DNA of 64,000 nucleotides from Bradyrhizobium sp. SRS-191 (GTDB taxonomy: Bacteria > Pseudomonadota > Alphaproteobacteria > Rhizobiales > Xanthobacteraceae). The position numbers and the translations under genes are program-made. This document shows, piece after piece, positions 56,460 to 64,000 of this stretch; position 1 is the stretch's first letter, and every line of letters begins with the position of its first letter. Location of the stretch: contig NZ_JANBVS010000004.1 in NCBI RefSeq assembly GCF_024586915.1, forward strand, positions 124,001 through 188,000. Reading direction: 5' to 3'. Under the pieces are notes generated by a model. The model did not search any database and was not told the origin of the DNA. It worked only from the letters and a program-made list of their open reading frames with translations.

Positions 56460-56629
56460 CCGTATATTGGTCCCCTGAATGGAACGGGATCGCAGGTCGA
56501 GCCGCCCAGGCGCCGGCCCGCGCAACCTGCCCTCGCGAAATGGGTTACGATCACACGTTGGATCTGGAAGCAGGACCGGCCGAGACCGGCCACCTGCTCC
56601 CGAGCGGTCTTATTCAGAGGAAGTCTCAT

Positions 56630-58522
56630 TTGACGATTACCCGACGACAGCTCCTGCAGAGCAGCGTCCTCGCTGCGATGACCCCGGCGCTCGGCGCCGC
56701 CGCCAGCCTTGCTCCTCTCGATGCCGCGCAGGCGCAGGCCGGCGAGCAATTGGTCTGGCGCCACGGCCTATCGCTGTTCGGCGAGCTGAAGTACCCGGCC
56801 GACTTCAAGCGCTTCGACTACGTCAATCCCGATGCGCCCAAGGGCGGCACGGCGCGGATGATCTCGCTCGGGACCTTCGACAACTTCAACATCGTCGTGA
56901 TGTATGTGAAGGGCAATATCGCCGCCGCCGCGATGACCGTCTACGAGACCCTGATGTCGCGGGCGCAGGACGAGGTCTCGACCGAATACGGCCTGCTCGC
57001 TGAGGCCGCCGCCTATCCCGACGATTACTCCTGGGTGATCTATCGCCTGCGCAAGGAGGCGCGCTGGCACGACGGCAAGCCGGTGACGCCCGAGGACGTG
57101 ATCTTCTCGCTCGACGTGCTGAAGAAGAACAGCCCGTTCTACGGCTCCTATTACCGGCATGTCGTGAAGGCCGAGAAGGTCAGCGACCAGGAGGTCAAGT
57201 TCACCTTCGACGGCCCCGGCAATCGCGAGCTGCCGCACATCGTCGGCGAATTGCTGGTGCTGCCCAAGCATTGGTGGGAAGGCACCGACGCGCAGGGCCG
57301 CAAGCGTGACGTCACCGCGACCTCGCTGGAGCCGCCGCTCGGGTCGAGCCCGTACCGCATCAAGGAGTTCGTGCCGGGACGCTCGATCAAGGTCGAGCGC
57401 GTCAAGGATTATTGGGGCGCCAACCTGCCGGTCCGGATCGGCCAGAACAATTTCGACGAGCTGCAGTTCGAGTATTTCCGCGATAACCTCGTCGCGCTCG
57501 AAGCCTTCAAGGCCGATCAGGCCGATTGGATCAACGAGAACTCGGCCAAGCAATGGGCGACGGCCTACGACTTCCCGGCGATCGCCGAGAAGCGTGCGGT
57601 CAAGGAGGAGTTCCCGGTCCGCGATTCCGGCCGCATGCAGGGCTTCGTGTTCAACCTGCGCCGCCCGCAATTCCAGGACGTCAGGCTGCGCCGCGCCTTC
57701 AACTACGCGTTCGACTTCGAGGAGATGAACAAGCAGCTGTTCTTCGGCCAGTACAAGCGGATCAACAGCTATTTCGAAGGCACCGAGCTTGCCTCCTCCG
57801 GCCTGCCGCAGGGCCATGAGTTGCAGATCCTCGAGGGCCTGCGCGACAAGGTGCCGCCGGAGGTGTTCACCACGGCCTACCAGAATCCGGTCGGCGGCAA
57901 TCCGGAGAACGTCCGCGCCAATCTGCGCGAGGCCAACAAGCTCCTGAAGGAGGCCGGCTACGAGATCAAGGACCGCAAGCTGGTCGACCCCGCCGGCAAG
58001 CAGGTCGCCATCGAGCTGATGGTTCAGGATCCGTCGTCCGAGCGCATCGTGCTGTTCTACAAGCCCTCGCTGGAACGCCTCGGCGTCACCGTCACGGTAC
58101 GCCAGGTCGACAACGTCCAGTATGAGCAGCGGGTGCGCACCTTCGACTACGACATGATCACCGACGTCTGGGGACAGTCGCTGTCGCCGGGCAATGAGCA
58201 GCGCGATTTCTGGGGCTCCAAGGCCGCCGACGAGCAGGGCTCGAAGAATTCGGCCGGCATCAAGAACCCCGCGATCGACGAGCTGATCGAGAAGATCATC
58301 TTCGCCAAGGATCGCGCCACGCTCGAGGCGGCGACGCATGCGCTCGACCGCGTGCTGCTGTGGAATTTCTACGTCGTTCCGCAGTTCACCTATCCCTTCC
58401 TGCGCAGCGCGCGCTGGGACCGCTTCAGCCATTTCGAGCCGTTCCCGAAATACGCCAGCACCGGCTGGCCGTCGCTGTGGTGGTACGACGCCGACAAGGC
58501 TGCCAAGGTGAAGCGCTCTTGA
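56630..58522 (+). CDS. Peptide ABC transporter substrate-binding protein, YejA-like (first copy)
   Basis: This 630-residue SBP_bac_5 protein is assigned to TTG 56630, since AGAGGAAG lies just upstream and the product then starts with a Tat-like signal (TITRRQLLQSSVLAAM, cleaved after AQAQA). The upstream ATG 56540 would bury this signal behind 30 polar residues. Typical segments are FGELKYPADFKRFDYVNPDA, LRKEARWHDGKPVTPEDVIF, GSSPYRIKEFVPGRSIKVER and DYWGANLPVRIG. YejA-type proteins deliver peptides such as microcin C-like compounds or host defence peptides. Its stop overlaps the TTG of the second copy. Confidence 0.87.
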   Translation: MTITRRQLLQSSVLAAMTPALGAAASLAPLDAAQAQAGEQLVWRHGLSLFGELKYPADFKRFDYVNPDAPKGGTARMISLGTFDNFNIVVMYVKGNIAAAAMTVYETLMSRAQDEVSTEYGLLAEAAAYPDDYSWVIYRLRKEARWHDGKPVTPEDVIFSLDVLKKNSPFYGSYYRHVVKAEKVSDQEVKFTFDGPGNRELPHIVGELLVLPKHWWEGTDAQGRKRDVTATSLEPPLGSSPYRIKEFVPGRSIKVERVKDYWGANLPVRIGQNNFDELQFEYFRDNLVALEAFKADQADWINENSAKQWATAYDFPAIAEKRAVKEEFPVRDSGRMQGFVFNLRRPQFQDVRLRRAFNYAFDFEEMNKQLFFGQYKRINSYFEGTELASSGLPQGHELQILEGLRDKVPPEVFTTAYQNPVGGNPENVRANLREANKLLKEAGYEIKDRKLVDPAGKQVAIELMVQDPSSERIVLFYKPSLERLGVTVTVRQVDNVQYEQRVRTFDYDMITDVWGQSLSPGNEQRDFWGSKAADEQGSKNSAGIKNPAIDELIEKIIFAKDRATLEAATHALDRVLLWNFYVVPQFTYPFLRSARWDRFSHFEPFPKYASTGWPSLWWYDADKAAKVKRS

Positions 58523-60402
58523 GCACGCTGTCGCATCTGTCGCGCCGCGGCTTGCTCGGGCTCGGGCTCGGGCTCGGCGCGCTCACGGCGCCGTTGTTGA
58601 AGCCGGCTGTCGCCGCGGAGTTCGGCGCCGAGTCGCACGGCACCTCGGCGTTCGGCGATCTCAAATACCCGGCCGACTTCCGCCAGTTCGACTACGTCAA
58701 TCCGGACGCGCCGAAGGGCGGGATGTTTTCGCTGATCCCCTCGGTGCGCGCCTACAACCAGTCCTACCAGACGTTCAACTCGTTCAATGCCTATGTCCTG
58801 AAAGGCGAGGGCGCGCAGGGCATGGACATGACCTTCGCGACCCTGATGGTGCGGGCAGCCGACGAGCCGGACGCGGTCTACGGGCTGGTCGCGAAGTCGG
58901 TTGCGATCTCGCCGGACAAGCTGACCTATCGCTTCACCTTACGGCCCGAGGCGCGCTTCCATGACGGCTCGAAGATCACGGCGCACGATGTCGCCTGGTC
59001 GTTGAACACGTTGAAGGAGAAGGGCCACCCGCTGATCGTCGTGCAGCTGCGCGACTTCGTGAAGGCGGAAGCGCTCGACGATGCAACCGTCGTCGTCAGC
59101 TTCGTCGAGAAGCGCGCCCGCGACGTGCCGCTTTACGTCGTGACCCTGCCGATCTTCTCGAAGGCTTATTACGCCAACCGCGTGTTCGACGAAAATCCGC
59201 TCGACGTGCCGCTTGGCTCTGGGCCCTACAAGGTCGGCAAATACGAGATCAACCGCTACGTCGAGTTCGAGCGCGTCAAGGATTGGTGGGCGGCCGATCT
59301 GCCGGTCAGCCGCGGCATGTATAATTTCGACATCGTCCGCTACGAGTTCTATCGCGACCGCGACGTTGCCTTCGAGGGCTTCACCGCCAAGAGCTATCTG
59401 TTCCGCGAGGAGTTCACTTCGCGCATCTGGGCGACGCGCTACGATTTCCCTGCGATCAAGGACGGCCGCGTCAAGCGCGAGCTGTTGCCGGACGAGACGC
59501 CGTCGGGCGGGCAGGGCTGGTTCATCAACACGCGCCGCAACAAGTTCTCCGATCCGCGCGTCCGCCAGGCGCTGACCTACGCCTTCGACTTCGAGTGGAC
59601 CAACAAGACCATCATGTACGGCGCCTATGCGCGCACGGTGTCGCCGTTCCAGAACTCCGACATGGTCGCTGTCGGGCCGCCGTCGCCGGAGGAGCTGAAG
59701 CTGCTGGAGCCGTTCCGCGGCCAGGTGCCCGACGATGTGTTCGGCGAGCCGTTCGTGCCGCCGGCCTCGGATGGTTCGGGCCAGGATCGCGCGCTGCTGC
59801 GCAAGGCCACGCAACTGCTGCAGCAGGCCGGCCTGCCCGTGAAGGACGGCAAGCGGCTGCTGCCGTCCGGCGAGGTGTTCTCGATCGAGTTCCTGATCGA
59901 CGAGGTCTCGTTCAAGCCGCACCACGGCACCTTGATCAAGAACCTGCAGACGCTCGGCATCGATGCCGACCTGCGCATCGTCGATGCCGTGCAATATCGC
60001 GCACGGGTCGAGGATTTCGATTTCGACATCACGGTGCAGCGGCTGTCGATGTCGCCGACCCCCGGCGACGGCCTGCGCTCCTATTTCACCTCCGACACGG
60101 CCAAGACCAAGGGGTCTTACAACCTCGCCGGGATCAGCAATCCCGCTGTCGATGCGCTGGTCGCCAAGGCGATCGCGGCGGAGACCCGCGGCGATCTGAC
60201 CTTCGCCTGCCGGGCGCTCGATCGCGTGTTCCGCGCCGGGCATTACTGGATCCCGCAATGGTACCGGCAGACCCATCCGATCGCCTATTGGGATCAATTC
60301 AGCCACCCGCCGAAGCCGCCGAAATACGCCTCCGGCGTCGGCGCCCCCGACATCTGGTGGTACGATGCCGCCAAGGCCGCAAAGCTGGAGCCTGCGAAGT
60401 AG
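58519..60402 (+). CDS. Peptide ABC transporter substrate-binding protein, YejA-like (second copy)
   Basis: This 627-residue paralogue starts at TTG 58519, inside the TTGA that ends the first copy, so translation is probably coupled. A signal with twin Arg follows (LSRRGLLGLGLGLGALTAP, cleaved near AVAA). It shares FGDLKYPADFRQFDYVNPDA, LRPEARFHDGSKITAHDVAW and DWWAADLPVSRGMYNFD with the first copy, but otherwise the two have diverged widely. Two binding proteins with one permease set would widen the peptide range. It precedes yejB by three bases. Confidence 0.87.
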   Translation: MSTLSHLSRRGLLGLGLGLGALTAPLLKPAVAAEFGAESHGTSAFGDLKYPADFRQFDYVNPDAPKGGMFSLIPSVRAYNQSYQTFNSFNAYVLKGEGAQGMDMTFATLMVRAADEPDAVYGLVAKSVAISPDKLTYRFTLRPEARFHDGSKITAHDVAWSLNTLKEKGHPLIVVQLRDFVKAEALDDATVVVSFVEKRARDVPLYVVTLPIFSKAYYANRVFDENPLDVPLGSGPYKVGKYEINRYVEFERVKDWWAADLPVSRGMYNFDIVRYEFYRDRDVAFEGFTAKSYLFREEFTSRIWATRYDFPAIKDGRVKRELLPDETPSGGQGWFINTRRNKFSDPRVRQALTYAFDFEWTNKTIMYGAYARTVSPFQNSDMVAVGPPSPEELKLLEPFRGQVPDDVFGEPFVPPASDGSGQDRALLRKATQLLQQAGLPVKDGKRLLPSGEVFSIEFLIDEVSFKPHHGTLIKNLQTLGIDADLRIVDAVQYRARVEDFDFDITVQRLSMSPTPGDGLRSYFTSDTAKTKGSYNLAGISNPAVDALVAKAIAAETRGDLTFACRALDRVFRAGHYWIPQWYRQTHPIAYWDQFSHPPKPPKYASGVGAPDIWWYDAAKAAKLEPAK

Positions 60403-60405
60403 TTC

Positions 60406-61518
60406 ATGGCCGCCTATATTTTCCGCCGCACGCTTCTGATGCTCCCGACTTTGCTCGGGATCCTCTTCATCTCCTTCGTCGTGGTGCAGTTCGCGCCGGG
60501 CGGCCCGGTCGAGCGCGTCATCGCGCAGTTGACTGGCGCCGACACCGGCGGGACGTCGCGCATCTCCGGCGGCAGCGGCTCGGATTTCGGCGCGCGGCCG
60601 CCGGGCCAGGTCGGCTCGGGCGGTGACACCAACTCGAAATATCGCGGCGCTCAGGGCCTCGATCCGGCCTTCATCAAGCAGTTGGAGAAGCAGTTCGGCT
60701 TCGACAAGCCGGCGCCGGAGCGCTTCGCGCTGATGGTCTGGAACTTCGCCCGCTTCGATTTCGGCAAGAGCTACTTTCGCGACACCTCCGTGCTGCAGCT
60801 GATCAAGGAGAAGCTGCCGGTCTCGATGTCGCTCGGCATCTGGATGACCCTGCTGACCTACCTGATCTCGATCCCCTTGGGGATTCGCAAGGCGGTCCAG
60901 GACGGCTCGCGCTTCGATGTCTGGACCTCCGCCGTCATCATCGTCGGCTACGCCATTCCAGGTTTCCTGTTTGCGATCCTGCTGATCATCCTGTTTGCCG
61001 GCGGCTCGTTCCTCAACATCTTCCCGCTGCGCGGCCTGACGTCGGACGGCTGGGCCGACTTCCCCTGGTACTGGAAGATCATCGATTATTTCTGGCACCT
61101 CACGCTGCCGCTGGTGTCGATGGCGCTCGGCGCCTTCGCAACCATGACGCTTCTGACCAAGAACTCGTTTCTCGACGAGATCCGCAAGCAATACGTCATG
61201 ACCGCGCGCGCCAAGGGCTGCAGCGAGACCCAGGTGCTGTACGGCCACGTCTTCCGCAACGCCATGCTGATCGTGATCGCCGGCTTCCCCGGCACCTTCA
61301 TCCACGCCTTCTTCTCCGGCTCGCTGCTGATCGAGACCATCTTCTCGCTCGACGGCCTCGGCCTGCTGTCGTTCGAGAGCATCCTCAACCGCGACTATCC
61401 GGTCGTGTTCGGCAACCTCTACATCTTCTCGCTGCTGGGCCTCGTGATCAACCTGATCTCCGACCTCACCTATATGTGGATCGATCCGCGGATCGACTTC
61501 GAGGCGCGGGAGGTCTGA
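60406..61518 (+). CDS. yejB: Peptide ABC transporter permease YejB
   Basis: This 370-residue permease has the DppB/YejB plan: first helix (TLLMLPTLLGILFISFVVVQF), a periplasmic loop unusually rich in Gly/Ser (GTSRISGGSGSDFGARPPGQ), and five more helices. The cytoplasmic coupling motif is MTARAKGCSETQVLYGHVFRNAM, and NRDYPVVFGNLYIFSLLGL closes it. YejB members carry such an extended first loop compared with DppB. It pairs with YejE in the inner membrane. Confidence 0.92.
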   Translation: MAAYIFRRTLLMLPTLLGILFISFVVVQFAPGGPVERVIAQLTGADTGGTSRISGGSGSDFGARPPGQVGSGGDTNSKYRGAQGLDPAFIKQLEKQFGFDKPAPERFALMVWNFARFDFGKSYFRDTSVLQLIKEKLPVSMSLGIWMTLLTYLISIPLGIRKAVQDGSRFDVWTSAVIIVGYAIPGFLFAILLIILFAGGSFLNIFPLRGLTSDGWADFPWYWKIIDYFWHLTLPLVSMALGAFATMTLLTKNSFLDEIRKQYVMTARAKGCSETQVLYGHVFRNAMLIVIAGFPGTFIHAFFSGSLLIETIFSLDGLGLLSFESILNRDYPVVFGNLYIFSLLGLVINLISDLTYMWIDPRIDFEAREV

Positions 61519-61520
61519 CG

Positions 61521-62693
61521 ATGCTCAAGACAGCCCCGGTCGAGACCACCACCCAGGCGCCGCTCGGCGAAGCCGTGCCGCCGACGCGGCATCGCTTCAA
61601 ACCGTCGCCGCTCAACCAGCGGCGCTGGCAGAACTTCAAGGCCAACCGCCGCGGCTACTGGTCGCTGTGGTTGTTCCTGGTCCTGTTCATCGTCTCGATG
61701 TTCGCCGAGCTGATCGCCAACGATCGCCCGTTCCTGATCAAGTTCGACGGCCATCTGTATTGGCCGGCCTTCGTCTCCTATCCGGAGACGGCGTTCGGCG
61801 GCGACTTCGAGACCGCGGCCGACTATCGCGATCCGTACTTGCAGAAGCTGATCGCGGACAAGGGCGGCACGGTGATCTGGCCGCTGATCCGCTACTCCTA
61901 CGCCACGCACAATCTCGATCTGCCGACGCCGGCGCCGTCGCCGCCGACCTGGATGCTGAAGGAATCGCAGTGCAAGGCGGTGGTCGAGAAGAAGGGGCTG
62001 AAGAGCTGCCGGGATCTCGAATACAACTGGCTCGGCACCGATGACCAGGGCCGCGATGTCGTCGCGCGCCTGATCTACGGCTTCCGCATCTCCGTGCTGT
62101 TCGGCCTGTCGCTGACGTTCTTCTCCTCGATCATCGGCATCGCCGCCGGTGGCGTGCAGGGCTATTTCGGCGGCTGGGTCGATCTCTTGTTCCAGCGCTT
62201 CATCGAGATCTGGAACGCGATTCCCTATCTCTATCTGCTGCTGATCCTGTCCGCGGTTCTGGTGCCCGGCTTCTTCACTTTGCTCGGCATCATGCTGCTG
62301 TTCTCCTGGGTCTCGCTGGTCGGCCTCGTCCGCGCCGAATTCCTGCGCGGCCGCAATTTCGAGTATATCCAGGCGGCCCGCGCGCTCGGCGTCTCGAACG
62401 CTGTCATCATGATCAGGCATCTGCTGCCGAACGCGATGGTTGCGACCATGACCTTCCTGCCCTTCATCGTCTCCAGCTCAGTGATGACCTTGACCGCGCT
62501 CGACTTCCTCGGCTTCGGCCTGCCGCCCGGCTCGCCGTCCCTCGGCGAGATGCTGTCGCAGGCGAAAGCCAACGTGCAGGCGCCGTGGCTCGGCCTCACC
62601 GGCTTCTTCTCGGTCGCGATCATGCTGTCACTGCTGATCTTCATCGGCGAGGCCGTGCGCGACGCCTTCGATCCGCGCAAGACGTTCAGGTGA
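61521..62693 (+). CDS. yejE: Peptide ABC transporter permease YejE
   Basis: This 390-residue permease starts at ATG 61521, two bases after the yejB stop. The N-terminal SPLNQRRWQNFKANRRGYWS and the first helix are followed by a long periplasmic insert (about 55-170) with PTWMLKESQCKAVVEKKGL, typical of YejE and absent from DppC. The core LGTDDQGRDVVARLIYGFRIS and coupling segment FEYIQAARALGVSNAVIMIRH are clear. Confidence 0.92.
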   Translation: MLKTAPVETTTQAPLGEAVPPTRHRFKPSPLNQRRWQNFKANRRGYWSLWLFLVLFIVSMFAELIANDRPFLIKFDGHLYWPAFVSYPETAFGGDFETAADYRDPYLQKLIADKGGTVIWPLIRYSYATHNLDLPTPAPSPPTWMLKESQCKAVVEKKGLKSCRDLEYNWLGTDDQGRDVVARLIYGFRISVLFGLSLTFFSSIIGIAAGGVQGYFGGWVDLLFQRFIEIWNAIPYLYLLLILSAVLVPGFFTLLGIMLLFSWVSLVGLVRAEFLRGRNFEYIQAARALGVSNAVIMIRHLLPNAMVATMTFLPFIVSSSVMTLTALDFLGFGLPPGSPSLGEMLSQAKANVQAPWLGLTGFFSVAIMLSLLIFIGEAVRDAFDPRKTFR

Positions 62694-62702
62694 GCGCCAG
62701 GA

Positions 62703-62726
62703 ATACGATGACATGGATACGATGAC

Positions 62727-62730
<4 letters not shown>
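62703..62730 (+). repeat. Perfect 14-bp tandem duplication ahead of yejF
   Basis: ATACGATGACATGG occurs twice in direct succession (62703-62716, 62717-62730). The second copy ends with the yejF start ATGG. It separates the AGGAA at 62699-62703 from the start by 24 bp; a single copy would give a normal distance of about 10 bp. Confidence 0.7.

Positions 62731-64000
<1,270 letters not shown>

Noticed and set aside
58939..61305. 788-codon minus-strand frame opposite yejA and yejB
   Set aside because: Shadow of peptide transporter genes that have conserved motifs and tight operon spacing.

Overview
The window is a 64 kb, high-GC, gene-dense chromosomal segment from an alphaproteobacterium, most likely Bradyrhizobium or a close relative in the Nitrobacteraceae (Rhodopseudomonas is the nearest alternative). 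This rests on a CycM-type membrane cytochrome c, a pim dicarboxylate operon, a cou/tar phenylpropanoid locus laid out as I remember it from Rhodopseudomonas palustris, abundant LIV-type transporters, and several intergenic palindromic repeat families. All names come from reading the proteins; no database search was run.

Layout. 1-1219: the end of a LysR regulator and a PaaI-like thioesterase. 1628-5238: a TRAP transporter (tarPQM-like) ending in a DUF3237 gene. 5577-7575: a small exported protein and a frameshifted IS110-family element. 8186-18843: the phenylpropanoid (p-coumarate/ferulate type) locus, with a crotonase-family hydratase/lyase (couA), a CoA ligase (couB), an SDR, a 4HBT-type thioesterase, a binding protein (couP), a shikimate-dehydrogenase-like enzyme, an ABC importer (couSTU, with a permease-ATPase fusion) and a MarR regulator (couR). 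Matching GTTAT-N5-ATAAC palindromes lie upstream of tarP, upstream of couA and between couU and couR, which suggests one CouR regulon covering both importers and the catabolic genes.

18862-37898: a glycerate kinase, three tandem paralogous LIV binding proteins, livMHFG and an IclR regulator on the minus strand, facing away from a plus-strand beta-oxidation operon (pimF, A, B, C, D and an SDR). The shared divergent region has an IclR-type palindrome. The simplest reading is uptake plus beta-oxidation of dicarboxylates or related acids. 38295-44188: glpK, a GNAT, a GST, and a HlyD/ABC/FtsX (DevBCA-like) exporter. 44697-49486: metF-metH. 49859-53698: a luciferase-like monooxygenase, two NAD(P)-binding proteins and a divergent LysR. 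53882-56302: kdsB-pheA and cycM. 56630-64000: a Yej-type peptide ABC importer with two tandem binding proteins; yejF runs off the window.

Non-coding DNA is dominated by dispersed palindromic repeats, called R1 to R4 here. R1 (about 114-119 bp) has five full copies and one half copy. R3 occurs four times, three of them between co-directional genes of an operon. No CRISPR array, rRNA or tRNA gene was seen.
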